Shown: positions 37,723-47,774 of the stretch, in pieces
Position numbering within the stretch: position 1 is the stretch's first letter
Layout: each line of letters starts with the position of its first letter
Assembly: GCA_030646715.1 (NCBI GenBank)
Contig: JAUSLJ010000031.1
Span: forward strand, 1 to 64,000
DNA: 64,000 nucleotides
DNA from: Agitococcus sp.
Lineage (GTDB): Bacteria; Pseudomonadota; Gammaproteobacteria; Pseudomonadales; Moraxellaceae
Direction: 5' to 3'
Notes under the pieces: generated by a model
Told to the model about the DNA's origin: nothing
Databases searched by the model: none
What the model saw: the letters and a program-made list of their open reading frames with translations, nothing else
Program-made: the position numbers and the translations under genes

Positions 37723-38508
37723 TTAAGCAGTTAAAAAACTCAAGTCTTCATCAGGACGGGCAGTGAGCACTTCAATACCTGTCGCGGTTACTAAAATTGT
37801 ATGTTCCCATTGGGCGGATAGTTTGTGGTCTTTAGTGACGGCTGTCCATTTGTCAGGTAACAATTTTGTATGATAAGTGCCTGCATTGATCATTGGCTCA
37901 ATAGTAAAAGTCATGCCTGCTTCTAAAGCCATCCCTTCGCCTGCTTTGCCGTAATGAACAATTTGTGGTTCTTCATGAAACACTTGGCCAATACCATGAC
38001 CACAGTACTCACGCACTACCGAAAAACGATTGGCTTCAGCGTGTTTTTGAATCACTGCACCAATATCACCTAAACGCGTACCCGGTTTAACAATCGCCAA
38101 CGCTTTATACAAACACTCTTGCGTCACGCGAATAAGGCGATCAGACAAAATGGAGCCTTCACCGACAGTAAACATTTTTGAAGTGTCGCCGTGATAGCCG
38201 TCTTTAATGACCGTGACATCAATATTAATAATATCGCCGTTTTTCAGTACTTTTTTATCAGTGGGAATACCATGACAGACGACATGGTTGACGGAGGTGC
38301 AAATACTTTTAGGAAAACCACGATAATTTAACGGGGCAGGAATCGCTTGTTGCACATTGACAATATAGTCGTGACAGCGACGGTCAAGCTCTTCGGTCGT
38401 GACACCTGCTTTGACAAAATCACCAATCATCATCAAAACATCGGCCGCTAACTTGCCAGCGACGCGCATTTTGGCAATTTCTTCATCAGTTTTTAAAGAT
38501 ACGCTCAT
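37723..38508 (-). CDS. map: Methionine aminopeptidase, type I
   Basis: Removes the initiator methionine from nascent proteins; a dimetal enzyme. The product is 262 residues from the ATG at 38508 (MSVSLKTDEEIAKMRVAGKL), matching E. coli Map (264). Metal ligands are visible in INIDVTVIKDGYHGDTSKMF (two Asp), EYCGHGIGQVFHEEPQI (His), TFTIEPMI (Glu) and QWEHTILVT (Glu). In-frame sequence extends to a TTG at 38607 but homologues start at the ATG. It is divergent from rpsB, the usual arrangement. Confidence 0.96.
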   Translation of the reverse strand: MSVSLKTDEEIAKMRVAGKLAADVLMMIGDFVKAGVTTEELDRRCHDYIVNVQQAIPAPLNYRGFPKSICTSVNHVVCHGIPTDKKVLKNGDIINIDVTVIKDGYHGDTSKMFTVGEGSILSDRLIRVTQECLYKALAIVKPGTRLGDIGAVIQKHAEANRFSVVREYCGHGIGQVFHEEPQIVHYGKAGEGMALEAGMTFTIEPMINAGTYHTKLLPDKWTAVTKDHKLSAQWEHTILVTATGIEVLTARPDEDLSFLTA

Positions 38509-38608
38509 AAATTTCCAAGTCACGATTGAGGCTAAAGGTGCAATATGGTATAAAGCCGCGCTCGATTCGGCAAATGCCAAACGAGTTTTTTTGTAGGATT
38601 TATCCAAA

Positions 38609-38812
38609 CCGCTATTTTACGTGACTTTTGCGAGTAAAAAACCGTTTAAAACGGTCAAAGTTCAAGATTGTTATTAGCAAGTAAATCTATTTTATAAAAC
38701 GCACATACATCGACACAGCTATTGGGTGCTTTTTTCGTCGCATAGTTCAGACAAGCGAAGAAACGAGTCGGTAGTTGGGATGTGTGGAGGCCTAACCCTA
38801 ACTGGAGTTATC
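38609..38812 (+). promoter_or_regulatory. map-rpsB divergent region and structured rpsB leader
   Basis: A 204-bp region. A palindrome ACCGTTT-A-AAACGGT lies at 38641-38655, and a weak -35/-10 pair (TTGTTA at 38668, TATAAA at 38693) has a 19-bp spacer. The rpsB leader can fold: TTTCGTCGC (38733-38741) pairs with GCGAAGAAA (38755-38763) with one mismatch, and GTTGGG pairs with CCTAAC just before the GGAG site. In E. coli, S2 represses its own mRNA through a conserved leader. That this leader does the same is inferred. Confidence 0.45.
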
Positions 38813-39562
38813 ATGGCACAAGTTTCTATGCGCGATCTGCTACAAGCTGGCGCACATTTCGGTCACCAAACCCGTTTTTGGAATCCCAAAATGGGCAAGT
38901 ACATTTTCGGTGCTCGCAATAAAATTCATATTATCAACCTTGAGCATACAGCTCCTGCGTTAAACGAAGCATTAACTTACGTTAACGGCTTAGCATCCAA
39001 AAAGAACAAAGTATTGTTCGTTGGTACTAAACGTGCTGCTGCGGGCATCATCCGTGCTGAAGCACAACGTTGTGGTATGCCTTATGTTGATCACCGTTGG
39101 TTAGGTGGCATGTTGACGAACTGGAAAACCATTCGCCAATCCATCAAACGCTTCAAAGAGTTAGAAATTCAAGCTCAAGACGGCACATTTGCTAAATTGA
39201 CTAAACGTGAAGCTTTAGAGCGTACACGTGAAATGGCCAAATTAGAAAAAAGTTTTGGCGGTATTAAAGATATGGGTGGTTTACCTGACGCGTTGTTCGT
39301 TATTGACGTAGATCACGAAGCCATTGCTATCTTAGAAGCGAAAAAATTAGGTATTCGTGTTATCGGTATCGTTGATACTAACTCAAATCCTGATGGTGTT
39401 GATTTAGTTATTCCAGGTAATGACGACGCGATTCGTGCGATTCAATTGTACGCAGGCTCTATGGCTGATGCGATTATTGAAGGCAAAGAATATGCAGCAT
39501 TGCAAGGCGGTCGTGGTGCAGAGCCAGAAGCCGTTGAAGCAGCACCTGAAACAACAGCGTAA
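38813..39562 (+). CDS. rpsB: 30S ribosomal protein S2
   Basis: Ribosomal protein S2 of the small subunit, 249 residues from the ATG at 38813, which has GGAG 6 bp upstream. Conserved segments include [43 protein letters not shown] and [13 protein letters not shown]. It is followed by tsf as in nearly all bacteria, with an attenuator-like hairpin between them. Confidence 0.98.
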   Translation: MAQVSMRDLLQAGAHFGHQTRFWNPKMGKYIFGARNKIHIINLEHTAPALNEALTYVNGLASKKNKVLFVGTKRAAAGIIRAEAQRCGMPYVDHRWLGGMLTNWKTIRQSIKRFKELEIQAQDGTFAKLTKREALERTREMAKLEKSFGGIKDMGGLPDALFVIDVDHEAIAILEAKKLGIRVIGIVDTNSNPDGVDLVIPGNDDAIRAIQLYAGSMADAIIEGKEYAALQGGRGAEPEAVEAAPETTA

Positions 39563-39584
39563 TCTCAATACATTATGCTGAGGG

Positions 39585-39610
39585 AAGGGAGCTTAGTCTC
39601 CCTTTCTTTT
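39585..39610 (+). terminator. Attenuator/terminator between rpsB and tsf
   Basis: AAGGGAG-CTTAGT-CTCCCTT, a perfect 7-bp stem followed by TCTTTT. Partial termination between rpsB and tsf is known in E. coli and adjusts the S2 to EF-Ts ratio; this hairpin is placed to do the same. Confidence 0.65.
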
Positions 39611-39638
39611 ATTGATTAGTCCTAAAGAGGAAATGAAC

Positions 39639-40523
39639 ATGGCAGCTATTACTGCGGGTCTCGTTAAAGAATTACGTGATCGTACTGGTTTAGGTATGAT
39701 GGAATGCAAAAAAGCATTGACAGAAACTGATGGCGATATCGAAGTTGCGATTGATAACTTGCGTAAGTCTGGCGCAACTAAAGCGGCGAAAAAATCAGCC
39801 AATATTGCTGCCGAAGGCGCAGTACATTTTGCTATTACTCCTGATAGCAAAACCGCTTTGATTTTAGAAGTGAATAGCCAAACTGACTTTGTGGCCCGTG
39901 ATGCTAATTTTACTGCCTTTGCTAAACAAGTAGCAGAAGTAGCATTGGCAGCTGGTGTAACTGACGTGGCTGCAATTGCAGGTTTGGCTTACGGCAATGG
40001 TCAAACTATTGAAGAAGCTCGTATTGATTTAGTACAAAAAATTGGTGAAAACATCCAAGTTCGTCGTGCTATTTTGGTTCAAGGCGATGTTGTTGGCACT
40101 TATATTCACGGTTTAAAAATTGGTGTTGTTGTTGCCTTAACAGGTGGCGATGCTGAATTAGGTCGTGATGTGGCGATGCACATTGCTGCGGCTAACCCAA
40201 TGGTTGTAAATCCAGCCGATGTCGATGCTGCAGTGTTGGCGCGTGAGAAAGAAATTTACGCTGCTAAAGCGCGTGAGTCTGGCAAGCCTGAAAATATCGT
40301 TGAAAAAATGATTGAAGGTAGCTTGAAAAAATACTTGGCAGAAGTCAGCTTGGTTGAGCAAGCTTTTGTTAAAGATCCAGACATCAAGGTCGCTGATTTG
40401 TTGAAAAAAGCTGGTGCTACTGTTGTTAGCTTCATTCGCTTAGAAGTTGGCGAAGGCATTGAAAAGAAAGAAGTTGATTTTGCTGCGGAAGTAGCGGCAC
40501 AAGTGGCTGCTTCAGCTAAGTAA
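39639..40523 (+). CDS. tsf: Elongation factor Ts
   Basis: Nucleotide exchange factor for EF-Tu. The 294-residue product has the N-terminal UBA-like domain ([19 protein letters not shown]), the TDFVARD motif region ([17 protein letters not shown]) and the dimerisation core. The ATG at 39639 is chosen because AGAGG lies 8 bp before it; the ATG at 39633 is too close to that site. A strong terminator follows, separating it from the kinase gene that interrupts the usual tsf-pyrH junction. Confidence 0.98.
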   Translation: MAAITAGLVKELRDRTGLGMMECKKALTETDGDIEVAIDNLRKSGATKAAKKSANIAAEGAVHFAITPDSKTALILEVNSQTDFVARDANFTAFAKQVAEVALAAGVTDVAAIAGLAYGNGQTIEEARIDLVQKIGENIQVRRAILVQGDVVGTYIHGLKIGVVVALTGGDAELGRDVAMHIAAANPMVVNPADVDAAVLAREKEIYAAKARESGKPENIVEKMIEGSLKKYLAEVSLVEQAFVKDPDIKVADLLKKAGATVVSFIRLEVGEGIEKKEVDFAAEVAAQVAASAK

Positions 40524-40537
40524 GTTGATGACCTAGC

Positions 40538-40566
40538 AAAATGCCCGCTTTATGCGGGCATTTTTG
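40538..40566 (+). terminator. Rho-independent terminator after tsf
   Basis: AAAATGCCCGC-TTTAT-GCGGGCATTTTT: a GC-rich stem with a 5-nt loop and a T run, 14 bp after the tsf stop. Confidence 0.93.
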
Positions 40567-40653
40567 TTATTCGCAATAAACTGATGACAGTCGCTGCCGT
40601 CGATAATTAAGATATGATACAGTCGCAACGTCGTCAACGCGGAATAAGTCAAC

Positions 40654-43509
40654 ATGGAGCCTCAGTGTGTGCATAGTCGAGTGAGCCGATGGCTAAGTTT
40701 TTTCTGCCTATGCTTATTAGCGGTTGTTAGTACAAACGCGTCGGCGTTTGAGCTCACTGCTGAAGAACAACAGTGGCTTATTGAACATCCTGTCGTGCGT
40801 GTAGGTATAGATCCCGCATGGCCGCCGTACGAATTTATTGATCAACAAGGTCAATATCAAGGCATTAGTGCCGACTACTTAGCGATATTATCCACAAAGT
40901 TAGGGATTAAATTTGTAGTTGGTGCACCGCTGCCGTGGACGGAAACCCAAAAAAAACTCGAAAATAAAGAATTAGATATTAGTCCTTCGATTGCCGAAAC
41001 CCCCAAACGTCGAAATTTTCTTAACTTTACTCAAGCGTATATTAGCTTCCCTGTCGTCATTTTAACGCGTACCAATGAGCCGTTTATTGGTCAAATTGAA
41101 GAGTTGGCGGGTCAGCGAGTTGGCGTAGAGGCTGATTATTTTACCGATGATATTCTACAAAATTATTATCCTAATATTACGCGCGTCCGTTACTCTTATT
41201 TAAGTGATTTATTATCAGCATTATCATTAGGGCAAGTCGATTATATCTTAACGAATTATGCCTCAGCTTCGTATTCAGTACAAAATCTGCATATAACAGG
41301 ATTAAAACTAGCAGCGGTCACGCATTTTAATTCGCCATTAACTATTGGGGTGCGTCAAGATTGGCCGTTATTGCCCACTATTTTAGATAAAGCATTGGCG
41401 GAAATTACACCACTACAACATCAAAAAATTCGGCAAAAATGGCTCGCGATACATAGTCCACCCAGCCGAGATTTAAATGATATTTGGCGTTTATATCCCG
41501 ATGTTATTTTGTTGTCTGTTATTTTGCTATTCTTGATTTTAGTCGGTTTGGTTATTCTTTATTTCCGCCATCGTTTAGTCAAACGACAATTAACAGCACA
41601 AAAAGCTCAAGATGATTTAGCCGAAAGCGAAAAGCGTTTTCGTTTATTGATTGAACATGCACCGATTGCCTTTGCTATTTTTAAAGGGCAAATGGGTGTG
41701 GTGAAAATGCTAAATCGTTGTTTTGTTAATACCTTTGGCTATAAACCCAATGAATTGTATGACGTTGAAGACTGGTGGCGCGCGGCCTATCCGAATCCTG
41801 CTTATCGTGAAGAAATTAAAAAAGTTTGGTTTGATCGCTTAGATGTGGCTAAAAAAAATCAACATAATTTAATGCCAATGGAAGCGACTGTTCGGTGTCG
41901 GGATGGTAGTGAGCGTTATATTCGTTTTCATTCGATATTAATTGGCACGTTTAACTTAGTCGCGTTTATTGATTTAACGGAACAAAAAAATAATGAAACG
42001 GCATTAATGGCGGCCAAAGAATCAGCAGAGCACGCCACAAAAGCCAAAAGTTTATTTTTAGCGAACATGAGCCATGAAATACGGACGCCGATGAATGGTA
42101 TTTTAGGACTTACGGCATTATTACAAAAAACAGAATTAAACGAACGCCAACGCGATTATTTAAGTAAAGTTTACAGCTCAGGCGAGTTTTTATTGGGTAT
42201 TCTTAATGATATTTTAGATTTGTCTAAAGTGGAGGCGGGAAAATTAGAGCTAGAGTCACAGACTTTTACGTTAAATCAATTATTAGAGCCATTACGTAGT
42301 TTGTCTTTAAGTGCAACTCAGCAAAAGCCTGTAGAAATATTTTTTTATATTGCCCCTGAAGTGCCGAGTGTATTAGTGGGGGATGTGTTACGTCTTGGCC
42401 AAGTGATGACTAATCTGCTCGGTAACGCCATCAAGTTTAGTTCTAAAGGGGAAGTAGAAATTGGTATCTCTTGCTTGCCGAATCCAAATAGTACACAAAT
42501 CAAATTACATTTGTGGGTGCGTGATACAGGCATAGGCATGACACCTGAGCAGTTAAGTAATATTTTTGAAGCCTTTAATCAGGCGGATACCTCAACAACC
42601 CGTCGTTTTGGTGGTACAGGTCTAGGATTAACTATTTGTAAACGTTTAGTAGAGTTGATGGATGGCGAAATAGTGGTGACCAGTCATTTACAGCAAGGCA
42701 GTCGTTTTGATGTTTATGTATATTTGGGGCAAAGCAGTTTGGGGCAAGAAGAAACACCCGCTACTTTACGTAAATTATATGTGCTTATTATTGATGAAAA
42801 TTCCCATGCGGCGGTCGCCATGCGGGTGATGGCGGAACGATTAGGCTGGCAGGCTGATGTCATGATCAGTTTATCGCAACAGCAACAACCCGTTTCTCAT
42901 GCCTATGACTATATTTTACTCGGTGCGAGTTTGGCGACTGATAGCTATGCCGCGTATTTGCCGAATGATGTGCCAAAAGTATTATTACAGACTCCGTGGC
43001 AAGAAAATGATCCGATGTTAGGCGGGAGTATCGTTTTTACCCGTACCTTAACTAAACCTGTGACAGAGGCTACTTTGCTGGGTTTAACAACGGCTATTAC
43101 TGCGAAAGTGAGTCAAATAGAAGAAAAGCCATTACTAACCCTCCGCATTTTACTGGTTGAAGATAACACCATAAATCAGTTGGTCGGTGTGCGATTGCTG
43201 GAAAGTTTAGGTGCGGAAGTGGATGTCGCGGAAAATGGTTATGTGGCGTTGAGTTTGTTACAGCAAGTGGGTATTAATTACGACGTGGTGTTAATGGATT
43301 TGCAAATGCCTGTCATGGATGGTTTAGAAACAACTCGGCAAATGAGAATGATCGAACAATTTGCTGACATGCCTGTCATTGCCATGACCGCCAACGTCAT
43401 GGCTACCGACAGAGAGCAGTGTTTTGCCGCAGGCATGAACGATTTTATGAGTAAGCCTGTACGCCTACAAGAATTACGAGAAAAAATTCTCCAGTGGACA
43501 ACACACTAA
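40654..43509 (+). CDS. BvgS-like hybrid sensor histidine kinase
   Basis: A 951-residue membrane sensor kinase. A signal peptide ([18 protein letters not shown]) precedes a periplasmic solute-binding family 3 domain (about 35-270, [15 protein letters not shown]). One membrane helix follows (about 283-304), then a PAS domain (about 325-440) and HisKA with [11 protein letters not shown] (His about 474). HATPase_c has [15 protein letters not shown] and [10 protein letters not shown] first receiver-like domain (about 705-820) is degenerate, and an intact C-terminal REC has LLVEDN, the phospho-Asp in LMDLQMP (about 882) and a conserved Lys in MSKPV. No HPt domain is present, so phosphotransfer needs a partner elsewhere. 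No response regulator gene is adjacent. The ligand is unknown. Its position between tsf and pyrH is unusual. Confidence 0.92.
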   Translation: MEPQCVHSRVSRWLSFFCLCLLAVVSTNASAFELTAEEQQWLIEHPVVRVGIDPAWPPYEFIDQQGQYQGISADYLAILSTKLGIKFVVGAPLPWTETQKKLENKELDISPSIAETPKRRNFLNFTQAYISFPVVILTRTNEPFIGQIEELAGQRVGVEADYFTDDILQNYYPNITRVRYSYLSDLLSALSLGQVDYILTNYASASYSVQNLHITGLKLAAVTHFNSPLTIGVRQDWPLLPTILDKALAEITPLQHQKIRQKWLAIHSPPSRDLNDIWRLYPDVILLSVILLFLILVGLVILYFRHRLVKRQLTAQKAQDDLAESEKRFRLLIEHAPIAFAIFKGQMGVVKMLNRCFVNTFGYKPNELYDVEDWWRAAYPNPAYREEIKKVWFDRLDVAKKNQHNLMPMEATVRCRDGSERYIRFHSILIGTFNLVAFIDLTEQKNNETALMAAKESAEHATKAKSLFLANMSHEIRTPMNGILGLTALLQKTELNERQRDYLSKVYSSGEFLLGILNDILDLSKVEAGKLELESQTFTLNQLLEPLRSLSLSATQQKPVEIFFYIAPEVPSVLVGDVLRLGQVMTNLLGNAIKFSSKGEVEIGISCLPNPNSTQIKLHLWVRDTGIGMTPEQLSNIFEAFNQADTSTTRRFGGTGLGLTICKRLVELMDGEIVVTSHLQQGSRFDVYVYLGQSSLGQEETPATLRKLYVLIIDENSHAAVAMRVMAERLGWQADVMISLSQQQQPVSHAYDYILLGASLATDSYAAYLPNDVPKVLLQTPWQENDPMLGGSIVFTRTLTKPVTEATLLGLTTAITAKVSQIEEKPLLTLRILLVEDNTINQLVGVRLLESLGAEVDVAENGYVALSLLQQVGINYDVVLMDLQMPVMDGLETTRQMRMIEQFADMPVIAMTANVMATDREQCFAAGMNDFMSKPVRLQELREKILQWTTH

Positions 43510-43545
43510 ACTCTACATCTTGTATTTCTGCATAAGCCTGCTTTC

Positions 43546-43554
43546 TGCTAAGAT
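43546..43554 (+). promoter_or_regulatory. Possible extended -10 promoter for pyrH
   Basis: TGCTAAGAT fits an extended -10 element (TGnTAnnAT type) 46 bp before the pyrH ATG. No good -35 box is seen. An own promoter is expected because the kinase gene and the tsf terminator separate pyrH from tsf. Confidence 0.35.
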
Positions 43555-43599
43555 GCAGCCCCCAACCCTCTCGTGTATTTATCACCCAAGGAGAAACTC

Positions 43600-44331
43600 A
43601 TGGTTGAACGCCGTCCCGCTTATAAACGTATATTGTTAAAGCTATCAGGTGAAGCCCTTGCGGGTGATGCAGATATGGGAATTGACCCTAAAGTTACCAG
43701 CCGTATGGCATTGGAAGTAGGGCAGCTGGTGGGCATTGGTGTACAAGTCGGTATTGTCGTCGGTGGTGGTAATTTGTTTCGCGGTGCCGCCTTACAAGCC
43801 GCAGGCTTAGACCGTGTTGCTGGCGACCACATGGGTATGTTGGCAACAGTGATGAATGGCTTGGCGATGCGTGATGCCCTTGAACGCAATAATATTAAAA
43901 CGCGGATTATGTCAGCGATTCCCATGAGTGGCATTGTTGATCATTACGATCGTCGTGCTGCGACTCGCGCTTTGCAAAGTGGTGATGTCTGTATTTTTGT
44001 TGCGGGCACTGGTAATCCCTTTTTTACCACCGATAGCGCAGCCTGTTTACGTGGAATTGAAATCAACGCCGATGTGGTACTAAAAGCAACTAAAGTTGAT
44101 GGCGTTTATGATTCCGACCCGATGAAAAATCCTGATGCGGTTAGATATGATTATTTAACCTTTGATGAAGTGCTCGACAAAAAATTAGGTGTCATGGATT
44201 TGACGGCTATTTGTTTATGCCGTGATCAAAATATGCCCTTACGCGTCTTTAATATGAACAAACAAGGGGCGTTATTGAATTTATTATTTGGTGATGCTGA
44301 AGGCACACTGATCGGTAACGCTCGTCGATAA
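43600..44331 (+). CDS. pyrH: Uridylate kinase
   Basis: Phosphorylates UMP to UDP in pyrimidine nucleotide synthesis. The 243-residue product has the amino-acid-kinase-fold signature ([47 protein letters not shown]). The ATG at 43600 has AAGGAG 6 bp upstream; the frame extends to an upstream ATG at 43573 without such a site. It starts the pyrH-frr-uppS-cdsA-dxr-rseP-bamA-skp run. Confidence 0.97.
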   Translation: MVERRPAYKRILLKLSGEALAGDADMGIDPKVTSRMALEVGQLVGIGVQVGIVVGGGNLFRGAALQAAGLDRVAGDHMGMLATVMNGLAMRDALERNNIKTRIMSAIPMSGIVDHYDRRAATRALQSGDVCIFVAGTGNPFFTTDSAACLRGIEINADVVLKATKVDGVYDSDPMKNPDAVRYDYLTFDEVLDKKLGVMDLTAICLCRDQNMPLRVFNMNKQGALLNLLFGDAEGTLIGNARR

Positions 44332-44355
44332 ATTAGCTCCGTTGAGGAAATGACC

Positions 44356-44910
44356 ATGATTAATGATTTGAAAAAAGATTGCGAAACGCGCATGAGAAAA
44401 AGTGTCGAGTCTTTAGACCAAGCGTTTACCCGAGTGCGTACAGGCCGCGCGCATCCTGCCATTTTAAAAGATATTATGGTTCCTTATTATGGTGCCGATA
44501 CGCCCTTGACCCAATTGGCTAATGTCGGTGTGGAAGATGCCCGTACCTTAATCGTTCAGCCGTATGAGCGGACGATGATTGCGGTGATTGATAAAGCTAT
44601 TCGTAATTCTGACTTAGGGTTAAATCCCATTTCTGGTGATGTTATTCGGATTCCTTTACCTGCATTGACCGAAGAAAGTCGTCGTAATATGCAAAAAATG
44701 GCGCGTGGCGAAGCTGAAAATGCACGTGTTGCGGTGCGTAATATCCGTCGTGATGTTTTGGCTGACATGAAAGAGTTATTAAAAGAAAAAGAAATTTCGG
44801 AAGATGAAGAGCGTCGTGGTAGTGATGATGTGCAAAAGATTACCGATAAATATATCGCGGAAATTGAGAAAAACTTGCAAGCCAAAGAAGCAGAATTAAT
44901 GCAGGTTTAA
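44356..44910 (+). CDS. frr: Ribosome recycling factor
   Basis: Splits post-termination ribosomes with EF-G. The 184-residue product (E. coli 185) is helical, with [35 protein letters not shown] and [16 protein letters not shown]. Two close ATGs exist; the second (44356) has AGG 8 bp upstream and matches the N-terminus of homologues. Confidence 0.97.
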   Translation: MINDLKKDCETRMRKSVESLDQAFTRVRTGRAHPAILKDIMVPYYGADTPLTQLANVGVEDARTLIVQPYERTMIAVIDKAIRNSDLGLNPISGDVIRIPLPALTEESRRNMQKMARGEAENARVAVRNIRRDVLADMKELLKEKEISEDEERRGSDDVQKITDKYIAEIEKNLQAKEAELMQV

Positions 44911-44992
44911 CGTTTGTCTTAACTCTCTCGTTGACGAGCTTTCTTGTGGGAAGCAGTCAATGAGGTGTCTCGCCAAAAATAAGGACAATTCT

Positions 44993-45763
44993 GTGAGTAT
45001 AGCTCCCGATATTGACAGCCATAACAGTGGGTTGCCGAAACATATTGCCATAATTATGGATGGTAATAATAGGTGGGCTAAAGCCAATAGCTTGTTAGGT
45101 GGCTCAGGCCATAAAGCGGGTGAAACAGCACTGCAAAAAATTGTTGAACATGCGGCCAAGCGTGGCATTGACGTGCTGACGGTGTTTGCTTTTTCGAGTG
45201 AGAATTGGCGACGACCCGAACAGGAAGTCGGTTTATTAATGCGGCTATTTGTCCATGCTTTAGACAAACGTGTTGCTGAACTACATAAAAATAATATCTG
45301 CGTCCGTTTTATTGGTGACCGAGCAAGGTTTGCGCCTTTATTGCAAAAAGGCATGACCGAGGCGGAAGTCAAAACCGCAGATAATAACGGCATGACGTTA
45401 GTGATTGCCGTTAGCTATGGTGGTCAGTGGGATATGGCTCATGCTGCACAACAATTAGCTTTGCAAGTACAAGCAGGGCAGATTAATCCTCAAGCCATGA
45501 CTACGGATGACTTTCAACAACTTTTTCAGTCACAGATTCAAATGAGCGATTTACCGCCAGTCGATTTGCTAATTCGTACGGGTGGCGATTTTCGCATCAG
45601 TAATTTTTTACTCTGGCAGGCTGCGTACGCTGAATTTTATTTTAGCGATTTATTATGGCCAGATTTTAATGATGCGGCACTGGATGCTGCATTAGAAAGT
45701 TATGCCAATCGTCAACGTCGTTTTGGCCGCACTAGCGCGCAAGTCGAGGCTCATCATGCTTAA
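44993..45763 (+). CDS. uppS: Undecaprenyl diphosphate synthase
   Basis: Cis-prenyltransferase making C55-PP, the lipid carrier for peptidoglycan and other cell-wall polymers. It has the catalytic-Asp motif HIAIIMDGNNRWAK, FAFSSENWRRP, and the C-terminal LIRTGGDFRISNFLLWQAAY. A GTG at 44993 (256 aa) is preferred because AAGGAC lies just before it; an ATG at 44960 is also in frame. It overlaps cdsA by 8 bp. Confidence 0.95.
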   Translation: MSIAPDIDSHNSGLPKHIAIIMDGNNRWAKANSLLGGSGHKAGETALQKIVEHAAKRGIDVLTVFAFSSENWRRPEQEVGLLMRLFVHALDKRVAELHKNNICVRFIGDRARFAPLLQKGMTEAEVKTADNNGMTLVIAVSYGGQWDMAHAAQQLALQVQAGQINPQAMTTDDFQQLFQSQIQMSDLPPVDLLIRTGGDFRISNFLLWQAAYAEFYFSDLLWPDFNDAALDAALESYANRQRRFGRTSAQVEAHHA

Positions 45764-46568
45764 AGAACGTATTTTAACGGCTCTAGTGCTTATCCCTTTA
45801 GTGTTGTGGTGTATTTTTGGCGCAGCAACCAGTATTCCCTTCGAAGCATTTGCAGGGGCAATTGTTATTGTTGGCGCATGGGAATGGACAGCGTTAATGC
45901 GTTGGTCAAATGTGGCTGCACGAGCAGGATTTACCGCTGTTGTTGCATTAAGCCTAGTGGCAATGAAAGTGCCCGAGTTAGCGTTCATTAAGCCATCACT
46001 TTATGCATTATCGGTCGGATTTTGGTTGGTAGCTTTACGTTGGGTCATAGCCTTTCCTGAGTCAGCAAAACTTTGGGCGCGTAATGTCGTTTTAATTCCT
46101 GTGGGGCTGATTCTGCTCATTCCTGCGTGGGCGGGTTTGGTCGATTTGTATCATGCATCCCCTTGGTGGTTGATGTATGTATTTGGCCTTGTGTGGGGAG
46201 CAGATTCAGGTGCTTATTTTGCAGGTCGAGCACTGGGGAAACACAAACTAGCACCAAATGTCAGTCCCGGTAAAACCATCGAAGGTTTTGTCGGAGGGGT
46301 GTTAACCACCGTTATTTTGATGGTTTCAGTGGCGGTTTATCGTGATTTGACAGCGATGCGCTTAGTTGCTTTTTTAGGGTTATCTTTGCTAACAGTGTTG
46401 GCCTCCGTCTTGGGTGACTTATTGGAATCTATGGTTAAACGTCAGGCGGGTGTCAAAGACTCAGGCAATATTTTTCCAGGTCATGGCGGCGCATTAGATC
46501 GTATTGATAGCTTAACCGCAGCAGCACCGATTTTTGCATTAGGTTGGTGGTTGGCAGGAGGCTTTTAA
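45756..46568 (+). CDS. cdsA: Phosphatidate cytidylyltransferase
   Basis: Makes CDP-diacylglycerol from phosphatidic acid and CTP, the branch point of phospholipid synthesis. This 270-residue membrane protein has about eight hydrophobic helices. The C-terminal signature is present: SMVKRQAGVKDSGNIFPGHG and GALDRIDS. The ATG at 45756 lies within the end of uppS, giving coupled translation. Confidence 0.95.
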   Translation: MLKERILTALVLIPLVLWCIFGAATSIPFEAFAGAIVIVGAWEWTALMRWSNVAARAGFTAVVALSLVAMKVPELAFIKPSLYALSVGFWLVALRWVIAFPESAKLWARNVVLIPVGLILLIPAWAGLVDLYHASPWWLMYVFGLVWGADSGAYFAGRALGKHKLAPNVSPGKTIEGFVGGVLTTVILMVSVAVYRDLTAMRLVAFLGLSLLTVLASVLGDLLESMVKRQAGVKDSGNIFPGHGGALDRIDSLTAAAPIFALGWWLAGGF

Positions 46569-46571
46569 GCC

Positions 46572-47765
46572 ATGCAAAGGCTGACGATTTTAGGTGCAAC
46601 AGGGTCAATAGGCCAAAGTACGCTCGCTGTTTTAGACGGGCATCCTGAACGCTTTCAAGTATTTGCATTGACGGCATTTACCCGTATTGATGAACTGGCG
46701 GAGTTGTGTACCCGTTATCAACCTCGTTATGCCGTGGTTGCTGACACTAGCGATATTGCCCGCTTACAGTCTTTATTAACGACGACCACGACCGAAATTT
46801 TAGCAGGCGCAGAGGCTTTGGCTTTTGTTGCCAGCCATTCTGAATGTGATACGGTAATGGCGGCGATTGTCGGTGCCGCAGGTCTATTGCCGACGCTGGC
46901 GGCTGTGCAAGCAGGCAAAAGGGTTTTACTCGCCAATAAAGAAGCGCTAGTGATGGCCGGTAGCTTGTTTATGCAAGCGGTTATCGAGCATGGCGCAACA
47001 TTATTACCGATTGATTCTGAACATAACGCCATTTTTCAGTGCTTGCCCTGCAATTATCCACAAGGTTTAGCCAGTGTCGGTGTTGAGCGAATTTTGTTAA
47101 CCGCCTCAGGTGGCCCGTTTCGAGAGTTTAATGCCGAGCAATTGGCCGTTGTTACACCCGCACAAGCGTGTAAACATCCAAAATGGGTGATGGGACGTAA
47201 AATCTCCGTTGACTCAGCGACGTTGATGAACAAAGGCTTAGAGCTAATTGAAGCGTGTTGGTTATTTAATGCCCAGCCCGAACAAGTCAGCATTGTTATT
47301 CATCCGCAAAGTATTGTTCATTCTTTAGTACAGTATGTAGATGGTTCAACTTTAGCGCAGTTAGGTAATCCTGATATGCGTACTCCGATCGCTAATGCTC
47401 TAGCATGGCCTGAGCGTATCCATGCGGGTGTGTCGGCTTTAGATTTATTTCAACATCAATTGGATTTTTATCCGCCTGATGAACAAAAGTTCCCTTGTTT
47501 ACGCTTAGCGCGTGAGGCAATGAAGAAGGGTGGGACGGCCCCCGCTATCTTAAATGCCGCCAATGAAGTCGCCGTCGCCGCATTTTTAGCAGAAAATTTA
47601 CCGTTTATTGCAATTCCCCAACTGATTGAGGCTGTGCTTACACAATTGCCAATGAGTCCAGCCAATAATCTCGACACAATTCTCACCGCCGATCGGGAGG
47701 CGCGTATTGTCGCCGAAAATTGGCTGTCTCAATATCACTCTGGCTTCGTAAAGTCTTCTTATTAG
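46572..47765 (+). CDS. dxr: 1-deoxy-D-xylulose 5-phosphate reductoisomerase
   Basis: Second enzyme of the MEP isoprenoid pathway, NADPH-dependent. The 397-residue product (E. coli 398) has the N-terminal Rossmann motif [15 protein letters not shown], metal-binding [22 protein letters not shown] and [23 protein letters not shown] in order. It begins 3 bp after cdsA. Placement after cdsA rather than between frr and uppS differs from E. coli but is common in other gammaproteobacteria. Confidence 0.97.
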   Translation: MQRLTILGATGSIGQSTLAVLDGHPERFQVFALTAFTRIDELAELCTRYQPRYAVVADTSDIARLQSLLTTTTTEILAGAEALAFVASHSECDTVMAAIVGAAGLLPTLAAVQAGKRVLLANKEALVMAGSLFMQAVIEHGATLLPIDSEHNAIFQCLPCNYPQGLASVGVERILLTASGGPFREFNAEQLAVVTPAQACKHPKWVMGRKISVDSATLMNKGLELIEACWLFNAQPEQVSIVIHPQSIVHSLVQYVDGSTLAQLGNPDMRTPIANALAWPERIHAGVSALDLFQHQLDFYPPDEQKFPCLRLAREAMKKGGTAPAILNAANEVAVAAFLAENLPFIAIPQLIEAVLTQLPMSPANNLDTILTADREARIVAENWLSQYHSGFVKSSY

Positions 47766-47774
47766 TGTGGTGTT

